DNA of 25,261 nt, taken from Holosporales bacterium (GTDB taxonomy: Bacteria > Pseudomonadota > Alphaproteobacteria > BNTO01). The notes under the pieces were generated by a model that worked only from the letters and a program-made list of their open reading frames with translations, was not told the DNA's origin and did not search any database. The translations under genes and the position numbers were made by a program. Location of the stretch: contig JAISCJ010000132.1 of the NCBI GenBank assembly GCA_031265645.1, positions 1 through 25,261 on the forward strand, written 5' to 3'. Shown here in pieces: positions 1 to 8,491 of the stretch (the first letter of the stretch is position 1; every line of letters starts with the position of its first letter).

Positions 1-234
1 GATGGTGGAGTTGTGCGTTTGTGGAATGTGGTTTGTGGATCTCCGGCACATATGCAGTGGTTGGAAAAGCTTCTTGACGAATGTTTAGAGCAAGTTAAGA
101 TTGCGATTCCTGGTTATGATCCGAATGAATTTGGAAGAAAATCGAATTGGTATGAATTTGAATTTGACAACCATCCACTACTGAGAATCACGGGACGCCC
201 ACTGTTCGAACTTTCGTCCGAAGATATCCTTTAA
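1..234 (+). CDS. 3' end of an unidentified protein (partial)
   Basis: An open frame runs in from the left edge and stops with TAA at 232-234, giving 77 C-terminal residues. The start is outside the window; the GTG at position 13 is only an internal codon as far as can be seen. The piece is acidic and aromatic, with a stretch around residues 48-60 rich in Trp, Tyr, Phe, Asp and Glu, followed by a short tail. I see no family motif and do not assign a function. A hairpin that looks like a terminator begins 17 bases after the stop, which supports this being a real gene end. No signal peptide or membrane segment is visible in the part present. Confidence 0.6.
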   Translation, partial: DGGVVRLWNVVCGSPAHMQWLEKLLDECLEQVKIAIPGYDPNEFGRKSNWYEFEFDNHPLLRITGRPLFELSSEDIL

Positions 235-250
235 TTTTTTTCTTTGATGT

Positions 251-290
251 GTGTTTCGGTGCACTCCGAGACACCTTTCTACTGTTTTTG
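251..290 (+). terminator. Rho-independent terminator after the partial gene
   Basis: A 9-bp stem (GTGTTTCGG with CCGAGACAC, one G-T pair) closes a 6-base loop at 251-274. A pyrimidine/T-rich stretch follows (CTTTCTACTGTTTTTG). It lies 17 bases downstream of the stop codon at 234. The T-tract is interrupted, so efficiency is uncertain. Confidence 0.55.
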
Positions 291-294
291 TTGT

Positions 295-352
295 GCAGCT
301 TCGCAGCTTGATTCAAAAAAAAATCTACCACGAAGCTGTCCTGCAAAAAAAA
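295..352. repeat. Hairpin with two A9 tracts
   Basis: CAGCTTCG at 296-303 pairs perfectly with CGAAGCTG at 331-338. Two runs of nine A lie at about 315-323 (in the loop) and 344-352 (just after the stem). This lies between the partial + gene and the end of atpD on the - strand. In the atpD direction the T tracts fall before and inside the hairpin rather than after it, so it is not a textbook terminator. Confidence 0.4.
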
Positions 353-464
353 ATGTGGATAGCACTCAAATATTAATAAAATGTTCATACGCTATTTTCA
401 CAATGCGCTCCCGTATCGATTCGCAATTCAACTCATGCCGTCTTGTCAGGATTTTAACCCTAAT

Positions 465-1907
465 CTACATCCCCTTTGCTTTTTCCAAGACCGACTCAAT
501 ATTACCCGCCATATAAAACGCTTGCTCGGGAATGTGATCGAACGTGCCTTTACATATTTCGCGAAAGCCCTCAACCGTATCCTTCAATTCAACGAATGCT
601 CCAGGAATACCCGTAAAAGTTTTGGCTGTTTCGAAAGGTTGAGATAAAAAGCGCTGAATCCTTCTTGCTCTGGCAATCACGCGCTTATCCTCATCCGAAA
701 GCTCATCCATGCCCAATATCGCAATGATATCTTGCAGATCTTTATACGATTGCAGCAATCTCTGAACCTCGCAAGCGACGTCGTAATGTTCTTGTCCGAC
801 AACGCGTGGATCCAATATTCTTGAGTTTGATCCCAAAGGGTCGACCGATGGAAAGATCCCCAACGCCGCAATTTGCCGGTCTAGCACAGTCGTAGCATCC
901 AAGTGGGTAAATGATGCAGCTGTTGCAGGGTCGGTAATATCGTCTGCTGGCACATATACCGCTTGGATACTAGTAATTGAGCCCTTTGATGTTGTTGTGA
1001 TGCGCTCTTGGAGCGTTCCCATTTCATACGTTAACGTCGGCTGATATCCAACCGCAGATGGCGTGCGCCCAAGTAACGCAGACACTTCCGCCCCCGCTTG
1101 CGTAAAGCGAAAGATATTATCCACAAAGAACAGCACATTTCTGTGCTCGACATCGCGAAAATATTCGGCAACAGTTAAGCCCGTGAACGCAACCCTTGCG
1201 CGGGCTCCTGGTGGCTCATTCATCTGTCCGTATACGAGAGCGGCCTTAGATCCTTTTACGTTCTTTGTGTTTACACCTGACGTAATCATCTCGTTATATA
1301 GGTCATTGCCTTCGCGTGTGCGCTCTCCGACTCCGGCAAAAACAGAATATCCTCCGTGCTTGCGGACCACGTTATTGATCAACTCCATCATCAATACAGT
1401 TTTACCGACGCCTGCACCGCCAAAGAGTCCAATTTTACCCCCTCGCGGGTAAGGTGTTAGCAAATCTATTACTTTGATCCCAGTGGTTAAAATTTCATCT
1501 GATGGAGATTGTTCGGTGAACGGAGGCGCATCCCTGTGGATCGGCATAAATTCGACCGCGTCAACTGCACCACGTCCGTCGATCGGCTGTCCAACGACGT
1601 TGATTATGCGTCCAAGTGTACCTGGTCCAACAGGAACAGAGATCGGACAGCCTGTGTCGTAAACTGTGTCTCCGCGTTTTAAACCCTCCGTTTGGTCCAT
1701 TGCAATTGTCCGAACGGTGTTTTCTCCCATATGCTGAGATACTTCTAAAACTATGTCTCGAGAGCCTCCATTTGGATTTTTGACATTCAAAGCATTTAAA
1801 ATCTGAGGCAAGCGTCCATCACCAAAATGAACATCAACAACTGCCCCGATTATTTGCGAAATTACGCCCTGTGAAAGACCTGTTTCATGCGTCCCTTGAT
1901 TAGCCAT
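465..1907 (-). CDS. atpD: F1Fo ATP synthase subunit beta
   Basis: This is the catalytic beta subunit of the F1 sector, which binds and turns over ADP/ATP at the alpha-beta interface on the cytoplasmic face of the inner membrane. At 480 aa it has the family's usual length. The P-loop GGAGVGKT is at residues 163-170, the catalytic GERTREGND segment follows, then the Walker B-region VDNIFRFTQAG and the long conserved stretch through SALLGRTPSAVGYQPTL. A DELSDED motif near the C-terminus matches the family DELSEED. The ATG at 1907 is preceded by AGAGGAA on the minus strand. The other atp genes are absent: neither atpG upstream nor atpC downstream is present, so the usual atpHAGDC order is broken here. 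A -10-like TATACT lies about 33 bases upstream, consistent with its own promoter. Identity is certain. Confidence 0.98.
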   Translation of the reverse strand: MANQGTHETGLSQGVISQIIGAVVDVHFGDGRLPQILNALNVKNPNGGSRDIVLEVSQHMGENTVRTIAMDQTEGLKRGDTVYDTGCPISVPVGPGTLGRIINVVGQPIDGRGAVDAVEFMPIHRDAPPFTEQSPSDEILTTGIKVIDLLTPYPRGGKIGLFGGAGVGKTVLMMELINNVVRKHGGYSVFAGVGERTREGNDLYNEMITSGVNTKNVKGSKAALVYGQMNEPPGARARVAFTGLTVAEYFRDVEHRNVLFFVDNIFRFTQAGAEVSALLGRTPSAVGYQPTLTYEMGTLQERITTTSKGSITSIQAVYVPADDITDPATAASFTHLDATTVLDRQIAALGIFPSVDPLGSNSRILDPRVVGQEHYDVACEVQRLLQSYKDLQDIIAILGMDELSDEDKRVIARARRIQRFLSQPFETAKTFTGIPGAFVELKDTVEGFREICKGTFDHIPEQAFYMAGNIESVLEKAKGM

Positions 1908-1939
1908 TTGTTTTCCGCTGTTCCTCTGCCTGGTTTAAT

Positions 1940-1945
1940 AGTATA
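1940..1945 (-). promoter_or_regulatory. Candidate -10 box for atpD
   Basis: On the minus strand TATACT lies 32-38 bases before the atpD ATG, which would leave a leader of about 26 bases with the AGAGGAA ribosome site. I do not see a convincing -35 at normal spacing, so this is a weak call made mainly because atpD has no co-oriented neighbour close by. Confidence 0.3.
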
Positions 1946-2016
1946 AGAAAAACGCACAAGCCAACATACGAAATATGATGCGCCAATATCCCTCTCTCTA
2001 GGCGATTGACTCTTTT

Positions 2017-2793
2017 TCAAATTACAGAAATACGCAAGCCCCCACACATAAAAAAGGCACGATGTCCAATCGATCTTAGTTGGCTATTCTCTTCAAATAA
2101 GAAATTGTATATATTTTTGCAATAAGAAAAAGATTCTATTCCTATATGTCGAACACTCGCTGGACATGCAAAGAACTCTAGATTGCAACAATCAGAAAAA
2201 GCAAAATCCTTGATAATACTCGCGACGCTTCCAGCTTCGAATACGACACGATGCACGTTTACCATTCCTTGAAAAGCTCCACGTTCTATAACTTCTACTG
2301 TACGTGGAATTAAAAACTCAGTGATGTCTTTATTTATGGGAACGTCTCTCCATCCAAGATGAGTCATTCCATGAGGAAACGTATAAGAAATTGCACTCCT
2401 CGATGAGCTTACATTCTGCTCATCTTCATCTAATTGTTGTAAATCCTCGTCTGAAAAATCCTTGTCTCTCTCGGGAGTGTTCAAACATATCCAATATCGG
2501 AACCAGATATCTCGGAAACTCAAGGGGGCGATGCCGCTGTAGATGAAATGATCCAAATCAAAACATGTAGATGGGCAACCCAAACCTGTACCGTATATCC
2601 GAAAAATGCGTGAACGGCCATCGAACTCGTCCAGCTCCTGTGAGCTTGTTAACGTCTCAAACTCGAACTCGTCCAACCCCTGTGAGCGTGGTACCTTCTT
2701 ACTAAAATTTTTATGAAGCGTTCCATACCCAAGCACGGAGTTAACGAAAATTGAACCAAAGAATAGCAACGTAAGCGACTGTCTCCAGAACAT
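2017..2793 (-). CDS. Secreted BspA-type leucine-rich-repeat protein
   Basis: A 258-aa protein with a signal peptide-like start: a hydrophobic core at about residues 8-22 ending in VLG. A low-complexity acidic region contains two copies of a 14-residue unit (SQGLDEF, SQELDEF). Residues ~155-258 carry at least three LRR_5/BspA-type repeats of the pattern I-P-x-x-V-x-x-I-x-x-x-A-F-x-x-C-x-x-L. Such repeats occur in surface or secreted proteins of parasites and host-associated bacteria and usually mediate protein binding. The frame stops inside or just after the last repeat (FFMCGGLRISVI), so the C-terminus may be truncated. AGGAAAA lies upstream of the ATG. Its role as a host-interaction protein is inference; the LRR assignment is from motif spacing. 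Confidence 0.72.
   Translation of the reverse strand: MFWRQSLTLLFFGSIFVNSVLGYGTLHKNFSKKVPRSQGLDEFEFETLTSSQELDEFDGRSRIFRIYGTGLGCPSTCFDLDHFIYSGIAPLSFRDIWFRYWICLNTPERDKDFSDEDLQQLDEDEQNVSSSRSAISYTFPHGMTHLGWRDVPINKDITEFLIPRTVEVIERGAFQGMVNVHRVVFEAGSVASIIKDFAFSDCCNLEFFACPASVRHIGIESFSYCKNIYNFLFEENSQLRSIGHRAFFMCGGLRISVI
2621..2691. repeat. 42-bp direct repeat inside the LRR gene
   Basis: TCGAACTCGTCCAGCTCCTG at 2621 recurs as TCGAACTCGTCCAACCCCTG at 2663, with near-identical flanks, giving a period of 42 bases. This is 14 codons, so the reading frame is kept and the protein has a duplicated SQxLDEF unit. Confidence 0.7.
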
Positions 2794-2907
2794 AATATTT
2801 TCCTACACAAAAAAAAGCATTACGCTCATTTTATTACAAATATGGATTTTTTCAATATGTCCGCCCATATTTGCGCTCACGAACTGCATGACTCTGGCAT
2901 TATCCTG

Positions 2908-2935
2908 TTTACACTAATAGATTTTTTGTTACACT
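2908..2935 (+). promoter_or_regulatory. Candidate sigma-70 promoter for the 453-aa secreted protein
   Basis: TTTACA at 2908-2913 and TACACT at 2930-2935 are separated by 16 bases. The ATG of the downstream gene is at 2975, leaving a leader of about 33 bases with an AAGGGGA ribosome site. Call is from consensus match only. Confidence 0.4.
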
Positions 2936-2974
2936 CTCCGCAAGTGGAATGTAATCAACAAAGGGGAAAAACAA

Positions 2975-4336
2975 ATGAACAAATTCGCTACAGCATATAT
3001 CTTTTTCGGTACAGTACTGTCTACATCGATAAATCCAACCAGTAATCGTGAGGTCCCGGATACTCAAGCGCAGAGTGATACGCTAATTGTGCGCAGATGT
3101 TTAACTCCGAATGCGTCGATCATAAGTCGCGATTATGTTAAAACATTTAGATATTTCCCATATCTGTCGGAAAAGGCAAAATCTCTACGCGCCCGCTCTG
3201 TAGATGATGGGATTGTCCACAAATTAATCCTCGGGCAACAATTCACTCAGCGCTTTCCTGTAAAAACTTTCTCTAGACTACACTCCGATACGTCATCCGC
3301 TCAGGATGATTTTTGGCAAAAATTTCAACCTGTAAGCTATGCATTCTCAACTCCAGTACAACGCGCGACAGTAGAGGAATGGAAACATCAAATTTCCATC
3401 CAACGACAAATTGATGCACTAAGGCTAGATCTGCTTAACACGATATGCCAGCTATACTCAGCAGTAAATATTTACACAAGATGCGGGTATGCCACCTTAG
3501 AGCCAATAGACTTTTGCATTGATATTTGCACGAACACTGATATAGCGCGCGTTGACTTATATGACTTTTTGATATTTATGGGAGGCAGGTTAAGGCGCGA
3601 AATGTTCTCTATGCGCCAATACTTAGCAGGTCAGTACGTAACAGGTGAACCTGAGCTAATTTGGGTCTCGGACAAGTTTATAGAACTATTTGACGTATTT
3701 TGTCACCAAGTTAGTGCATTTGTAAAATTCATTAGCAATCTCGCATTTACTGATCCACCAGATCTCGCTTTTCCTATCTTAGACGAAGATGATCCTAGGC
3801 TTGTAGAAACGCTGCAAAGGGTAGGAGATGTACTAAAAGTAAGCTTATTTAGGCTGTGTGCCGTGTCCGCTGTTAAATTTCTTTGCATTAAAACAGGTGA
3901 GTATTCACAACTTGTGACGACGCCTTCATTTGGATACTGTTCTGCTATTAATCCAGCGGAAAATTTAATGCTAGCAATTCAACGAATAGTATTCAACAAC
4001 GCAATGCCTCCAGACCTTATTGCCCTACACTGGTCCGTCGAGCCATTAGCTGCTCAACAATACGAGCTTGATTTTCAAAACGCGTGTATCTTATTCCAAA
4101 AGGCGTTTGATCTATTTCAATTCCGTGTGGTATTCGACAGTCTTAACGAAATGATACATCAGCAAACACCTCTCTCCGAAAAAAATGCTTGCATCAATGT
4201 GTTTGTTCCCATATGGCGACTTATCAACGCTTTAGGTTACCTCATGGATTGTCAGTACCATACGTTTGGAAGAGGTGCAGTTAGAATAGGTTATCAAATG
4301 ATCGACATAGGGCTCCCAGATGAACAGAATCATTAA
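2975..4336 (+). CDS. Putative secreted protein of unknown function
   Basis: A 453-aa protein that I do not recognise. The first ~20 residues (MNKFATAYIFFGTVLSTS) look like a short signal peptide. The rest is mostly helical in composition with many Phe, Leu and Tyr but no clear membrane segments or repeats. Cysteines are scattered (for example CIDICTNTD near residue 180), with no zinc-site pattern. AAGGGGA lies 8-14 bases before the ATG, and a promoter-like TTTACA/TACACT pair lies just upstream, so it is probably expressed alone. It sits between other secreted proteins of unknown function, which suggests a region of lineage-specific exported proteins. An effector role is possible but unproven. 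Confidence 0.7.
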   Translation: MNKFATAYIFFGTVLSTSINPTSNREVPDTQAQSDTLIVRRCLTPNASIISRDYVKTFRYFPYLSEKAKSLRARSVDDGIVHKLILGQQFTQRFPVKTFSRLHSDTSSAQDDFWQKFQPVSYAFSTPVQRATVEEWKHQISIQRQIDALRLDLLNTICQLYSAVNIYTRCGYATLEPIDFCIDICTNTDIARVDLYDFLIFMGGRLRREMFSMRQYLAGQYVTGEPELIWVSDKFIELFDVFCHQVSAFVKFISNLAFTDPPDLAFPILDEDDPRLVETLQRVGDVLKVSLFRLCAVSAVKFLCIKTGEYSQLVTTPSFGYCSAINPAENLMLAIQRIVFNNAMPPDLIALHWSVEPLAAQQYELDFQNACILFQKAFDLFQFRVVFDSLNEMIHQQTPLSEKNACINVFVPIWRLINALGYLMDCQYHTFGRGAVRIGYQMIDIGLPDEQNH

Positions 4337-4538
4337 CATTACACTATAGCTAAACCACTTTGAAAACGATTCACATTTACGTTCAGTTTTTATCGACGTT
4401 TGGATGGTTTGTGTGAACTGTTTTCATGTGGTTTGGCTATAATATCTGTCTTTCTGAAATAATCATATAAAACACCATTCAACAGGCAATGTGGATAGAT
4501 ATATTCAAGCGCAAAATGTTTCTGATAAATAGCACACC

Positions 4539-4606
4539 AAGGTCGGCGCATTCTGATCACATCAAGGTCGGCGCATCCTGAGCACATCAAGGTCGGCGCA
4601 TCCTGC
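4539..4606. repeat. 25-bp tandem repeat, 2.7 copies
   Basis: Units begin at 4539, 4564 and 4589, each starting AAGGTCGGCGCAT and followed by TCTGATCACATC, CCTGAGCACATC and CCTGC. The first two differ at two positions and the third is incomplete. The unit is GC-richer than its surroundings. Confidence 0.85.
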
Positions 4607-4794
4607 AGGAAAACGTTTTAACGTAAATCGTGAATCATTTAGCGCTTAGTGCTGGAGTCTTAATATTCTGATGAAATACGCACGATTTATGGTTCTGCTA
4701 AAACAACGTTGGTTACATTGTACAAGCTTATCTCATACAATCAATACCTGTGGGAGGGTGTTTAGCAATAGTTTAAAAACATAGACATAAAAGA

Positions 4795-4824
4795 AACAAC
4801 TATGGGACAAATACCACAGTTGTT
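4795..4824 (-). terminator. Possible terminator for the 220-aa secreted protein
   Basis: On the minus strand AACAACTGTGG and CCATAGTTGTT form a 10-11-bp stem with one mismatch around an 8-base loop, followed by TCTTTTATG. It lies about 160 bases past the stop of the minus-strand gene at 4982. The stem is weak and the T-run short. Confidence 0.35.
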
Positions 4825-4981
4825 AGATTTATTTCGAATGGAGTCTCGTTATTTACAAATTGTACACCAATCACGGAAAGAATAAGATTTTACTAATATT
4901 TGTCCACATCGCCCTTTGAATGGTGTTCTATATTGGTTATGCAGAGATACAAATAGTAGTAAAATGTTAATCAACGCAAAT

Positions 4982-5644
4982 TTAGGATGTCACGACAACG
5001 TCTTTTAGAAGGGCTTTAATTGTCTCTAAATCAGAGGGATGTATATATGTGGTATCAACGTCATCAGATTTTCCATAGAACACTGCCATCGGAGCAATCT
5101 TCACTATAACGCCAAAACACCACTCTGGACTCACTTTTTCCGTATTTAGTTTTATATTGTTGGCATTTGCATATCCGTTAATAATATTTCCAATCGCAGT
5201 TTGTTCCAGTGTTTCGATCGAGCGTTTTCTATTACCATCCAATTTTGCTGCAAATGTATTAAATAACCCTATATCGACAAAATTTCCGTCTATTTCTATA
5301 GTTGCATATCCAAAAGCCATTAAATCAAAATTAGCTGCATCAGGATTTTCTAACGTTGCATATCTGCCCTTGACAATTCTTGTCTCATTGACAAGGCGCC
5401 GAATAAAGTGTCCTAACGATCCTTGTTTACTCGAATCGATTTTGACGAAATTAGCTGTGTCCAGCATGCTGGCAACGTTGGCAGCCAAAAACGTTCCATG
5501 GTTATTGGCTCCGATGATGACTTCTTGAATAGCCCCCTTACCATATTTCTTCGCATTTGCCAATGATAAAGGTTCATCAAACGGCGTTGGAAACGCAGCA
5601 TTTGCAACAAATACCCCGCATATAAGAATTCTTTTTGAAAACAT
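4982..5644 (-). CDS. Putative secreted protein of unknown function
   Basis: A 220-aa protein with a probable signal peptide: two basic residues then a hydrophobic stretch through residue ~17 (ILICGVFVANAAF). The mature part is globular in composition, with no repeats, no further membrane helix and a single Cys, near residue 176. I do not recognise a family. AGGAT precedes the ATG at 5644 on the minus strand. It is divergent from the Lon-domain/accA pair and has no partner gene. Together with the two other exported proteins upstream it forms an accessory block between core genes. Confidence 0.65.
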   Translation of the reverse strand: MFSKRILICGVFVANAAFPTPFDEPLSLANAKKYGKGAIQEVIIGANNHGTFLAANVASMLDTANFVKIDSSKQGSLGHFIRRLVNETRIVKGRYATLENPDAANFDLMAFGYATIEIDGNFVDIGLFNTFAAKLDGNRKRSIETLEQTAIGNIINGYANANNIKLNTEKVSPEWCFGVIVKIAPMAVFYGKSDDVDTTYIHPSDLETIKALLKDVVVTS

Positions 5645-5814
5645 ATTACTATCCTATTAAATCTAACTATCCTCCGCAAGGCTAACACAGTGAATGCGAT
5701 TCGTCTATGTACTGGGTGTCTGTTTCGAAAATTAATGTAACGCTTAGTTTTCGCGAATATGATGATACGATGGAAAATACACAAGGTCCGACCGATACAA
5801 TAACGTGTTTTTGT

Positions 5815-5843
5815 TTGTCGCTTGCTCACTTTTTTGTGATACT
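5815..5843 (+). promoter_or_regulatory. Promoter of the Lon-domain/accA operon
   Basis: TTGTCG at 5815-5820 and GATACT at 5838-5843 have a 17-base spacer. A perfect 10-bp palindrome, CGGTTAACCG (5856-5865), lies just after the expected start point, before the ATG at 5877, and could be an operator. The operator idea is inference. Confidence 0.45.
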
Positions 5844-5876
5844 TAGGGGTACGTTCGGTTAACCGTAGTAGGTTAC

Positions 5877-6527
5877 ATGCTATTCAACTGCATTCCACTG
5901 AAGGCTGATAATTTGCCTTCTGTGATAACACTTCTTCCCTTACGAGGATTGATCTTGGTTCCTCGGTCGGAGCTGAGGGTGCCTATTTCAGATTTTTCCA
6001 GCTTAGCGACCGTAACGAACGCAATTCGCAGTGGAAATTATGTCGGAGTAGTGCAGCTTCGCGACAAAGACGGAGTGGATGACGACGTTTTTCGCTGTGG
6101 TTGTGCGGGGCGAGTTTTAGATTGTCACGAAAACAGTGATGGTCAAATCGCGTTTATCGTCCAAGGGGTTTGCAGATTTGAAATAACTAAAGAACTCCCA
6201 CGTGAATCAAACACCAGAACAGCGGAAGTTTCATACGATAAATACCAGCTTGACGTTGTCCACGAGGCAGACTTTTCGTTCGATCGAGAGCGCCTGCTTA
6301 GCGTATTAAGAAAATATTGCAGAACGCTTCCCATTGCTCCGCAAATTGAGGAGCTAGCGGAGATGTCCAATGAAAAATTGATCGCTATGTTGATGATGGT
6401 GTGGCCGTTTGATCCGTATGAAAAGCAGGCGTTATTGGAAACAGAGCAAGTTGCCGCGCAATCAAAATTAATAACATCATTACTTGAACTTGATACGGGC
6501 ATGAAAGACTCCGTTTTGTACCATTAA
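5877..6527 (+). CDS. LON peptidase substrate-binding domain protein
   Basis: A stand-alone protein matching the N-terminal substrate-binding domain of Lon (LonSB/PUA-like, PF02190) without the ATPase or protease parts. At 216 aa it has the size of the alphaproteobacterial stand-alone version. Visible features are the opening LPLRGLILVPRSELRVPI (family LPLxxxVLxPgxxLPLxI), a GVVQLRD strand, the RVLDC and FIVQGVCRFEI strands, and a C-terminal helical part. The YDPYEKQALLE-like ending (WPFDPYEKQALLE) corresponds to the family W-x-x-x-x-x-x-K-Q-x-L-L-E region. It lies 33 bases upstream of accA and is probably co-transcribed. Its cellular role is not well defined, so I assign only the domain. TAGG lies before the ATG. 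Confidence 0.85.
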   Translation: MLFNCIPLKADNLPSVITLLPLRGLILVPRSELRVPISDFSSLATVTNAIRSGNYVGVVQLRDKDGVDDDVFRCGCAGRVLDCHENSDGQIAFIVQGVCRFEITKELPRESNTRTAEVSYDKYQLDVVHEADFSFDRERLLSVLRKYCRTLPIAPQIEELAEMSNEKLIAMLMMVWPFDPYEKQALLETEQVAAQSKLITSLLELDTGMKDSVLYH

Positions 6528-6560
6528 TAATGGATTGCCTTAATATGGGAGCTAGCGTTG

Positions 6561-7502
6561 ATGCGATTTTTTGATTTTGAAAAGCCCATTGCGGAGTTAG
6601 AAGAAAAGATTGAGGAACTTCGTCAATTATCAAGTTCCAAAGAGTTAAACATCGCCTCTGAAATTAATAAGCTCCAGGCTAAATCTCAAAAGATGCTGGC
6701 GAAAGTGTACTCGTCTCTGACACCATGGCAAAAGGTTCAGGTGGCGCGCCACGAATATCGCCCGCAGTTTCTTGATTATTTGTACGTTGTGTCACCTGAT
6801 TTTGAATTCTTGGCAGGAGATCGCTTATTTGCAGATGACCACGCTCTGCTAGGAGGGATTGGGCATTTCGCTGGGCATGCGGTTGTCATCTTGGGGCAGC
6901 AAAAAGGGCACGATACGGACTCTCGCATTAAGCACAACTTTGGGATGCCTATGCCAGAAGGTTACCGAAAAGCGCGGCGGCTGATTGAACTAGCCGACAA
7001 GTTTCGCCTCCCGGTCCTAAGCTTTGTAAACACGAGTGGTGCCTACCCTGGGATTGAATCGGAAGCGCGCGGCCAATCTCAGGCAATTGCTAGCTGTATC
7101 CAAGCTTGCGTGCGAGCAAAAGTGCCAATCATAAGCGTCATAATTGGGGAAGGGGGGTCCGGAGGTGCAGTTGCCATTGCTACAGCTAATCGCGTCCTGA
7201 TGTTGGAGCATTCTGTTTATTCTGTGATTTCACCAGAGGGGTGTGCGTCAATTCTATGGAAAACTGCGACTGCTAATGAGTTGGCGGCGGTTGCTCAAAA
7301 GTTGACAGCGCAAGACCTAATGGAATTGGGCGTGATTGATAAAATTATTCCTGAGCCCCTAGGAGGTGCTCATCGGGATAAAAATCTCACGATAAAAAGT
7401 GTAGCAGAGGCTCTGGCCATTGAACTTGATGCGCTATTGCGAATTGAATCAATCAAAGAAGACCGATCAGCGAAGTTTTCTGGCTTCTGGGGACGGGCTT
7501 AG
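6561..7502 (+). CDS. accA: Acetyl-CoA carboxylase carboxyltransferase subunit alpha
   Basis: With AccD it forms the carboxyltransferase that moves CO2 from carboxybiotin-AccB to acetyl-CoA, giving malonyl-CoA for fatty-acid synthesis. The 313-aa length is normal. An N-terminal helical segment (FEKPIAELEEKIEEL) is followed by the crotonase-like fold with GQQKGHDT, PEGYRKARRLI, SGAYPGIESEARGQS, GEGGSGGAVAI and SPEGCASILW, all family signatures. I start at ATG 6561; the frame could begin at TTG 6558, but GGGAG at 6547-6551 is spaced 9 bases from the ATG. No accB, accC or accD is nearby. The gene follows the Lon-domain gene closely. No clear terminator hairpin is visible before the convergent gene's end at 7584. 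Confidence 0.97.
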   Translation: MRFFDFEKPIAELEEKIEELRQLSSSKELNIASEINKLQAKSQKMLAKVYSSLTPWQKVQVARHEYRPQFLDYLYVVSPDFEFLAGDRLFADDHALLGGIGHFAGHAVVILGQQKGHDTDSRIKHNFGMPMPEGYRKARRLIELADKFRLPVLSFVNTSGAYPGIESEARGQSQAIASCIQACVRAKVPIISVIIGEGGSGGAVAIATANRVLMLEHSVYSVISPEGCASILWKTATANELAAVAQKLTAQDLMELGVIDKIIPEPLGGAHRDKNLTIKSVAEALAIELDALLRIESIKEDRSAKFSGFWGRA

Positions 7503-7583
7503 AACCGCCCCGCATGGCCTTTGTCTAAAGTCTTATTTGAAGTCTATTTGCTGATAATCTTTTGGCGCTTGGGGTATAGGCAC

Positions 7584-8333
7584 CTATATTAAATTGAATG
7601 TTATATAAGTAACCAGCCGGATGTTCTTGACTTTGTCATAATAACCACCGTCCACATTTACTGATCCTTGGTTGGCGTGTTGAATAGATCCTACTTTGCA
7701 CTTTGAATCTACTGCGAACTGTTCTGCGGCCTTTCGTGCGCTCTGCGTTGCCTCGGCTATAATTTCAGCACGAATCGGCTCCAACGCATTGAACGTGTAG
7801 TGTGGTCTGTCCATTTTGAATTCAGGACAAAGGTCTTTGCTCTTCATAGTTTGATTTAGCAGGAATTCATTCGCTCGTTGGTACAATAATTCAATCTTAT
7901 CTACATCGCTGGACTTGACTTCTACCGACCAAAAGACCCCGTAGCGATTGGCAGGAAGAGTAGAGTTATATTTTGTTGGAACGAATGTCGAATGAAAATC
8001 TACAATCCGCACAGCATTTTCCGAAAGTTCTGTTGCTTGAATTTTATTTTCTGCAAAAAACTTTTTGAGAGCATCGGCATTCTCGTTAGAGCATTTCACC
8101 AACGCATCAAGATCATTTCCTGTTATACCAAAGTGTACAGTTGCTTCACCTTCGTCCGATTTGACTTTGCGCTCAGCTAATCCCTTTACTACAACAGACG
8201 CACGACTACGCCTCAATTGGACAACAGACTGCTCTACTGACTTTCCAATGAACATGCCGGAAAGCGCGATGCCCAGTCCTAAGAAAAAATTAAAAAAAAC
8301 GCCGCTTTGGGATACCAAGCCTTTTTCCTTCAT
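7584..8333 (-). CDS. SIMPL domain (DUF541) protein, membrane-anchored
   Basis: A 249-aa protein of the SIMPL/DUF541 family (E. coli YggE is a member; functions are poorly defined, often linked to envelope or oxidative stress). An N-terminal hydrophobic anchor spans residues ~11-30. Then comes the family start VVVKGLAERKVKSDEGEATV (V-x-G-x-u-x-x-x-x-x-D-x-A). The C-terminal part contains the ARKAAEQFA helix and ends with a VTYITFNLI strand. The open frame extends upstream to 8672, but ATG 8333 with AGAGGAG ahead of it is clearly the start. It is divergent from bamA; the two share a 283-bp intergenic region. Confidence 0.85.
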   Translation of the reverse strand: MKEKGLVSQSGVFFNFFLGLGIALSGMFIGKSVEQSVVQLRRSRASVVVKGLAERKVKSDEGEATVHFGITGNDLDALVKCSNENADALKKFFAENKIQATELSENAVRIVDFHSTFVPTKYNSTLPANRYGVFWSVEVKSSDVDKIELLYQRANEFLLNQTMKSKDLCPEFKMDRPHYTFNALEPIRAEIIAEATQSARKAAEQFAVDSKCKVGSIQHANQGSVNVDGGYYDKVKNIRLVTYITFNLI

Positions 8334-8491
8334 ACAAAAACTCCTCTGTTCTTGGCGATTAAGTCTGTATCTAGGTGACTTGTAAATAAAACAACACCCA
8401 GATGAAATAAGCGACGAACCGTAAATCTTCCTCCTTAAATGATACGAAAAATGTATAAAAAAAGCACTAACGCGCAACACATTGGGATTTC

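Larger units (their letters stand above)
4337..4981. other. 645-bp spacer with tandem repeat and inverted repeat, no gene seen
   Basis: No convincing coding region. A 66-codon minus-strand frame (4390-4590) starts inside a tandem repeat whose 25-bp period is not a multiple of three, and it has no recognisable motif, so I do not call it. The spacer contains the 25-bp repeat at 4539-4606 and a hairpin at 4796-4823. It may hold the remains of decayed genes. Confidence 0.5.

Noticed and set aside
4390..4590. 66-codon minus-strand frame
   Set aside because: It begins inside the 25-bp tandem repeat, whose period is not a multiple of three, and shows no motif or convincing ribosome site.
4539..4606. 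CRISPR-like array
   Set aside because: Units are directly adjacent, with no spacers, and there are no cas genes in the window.
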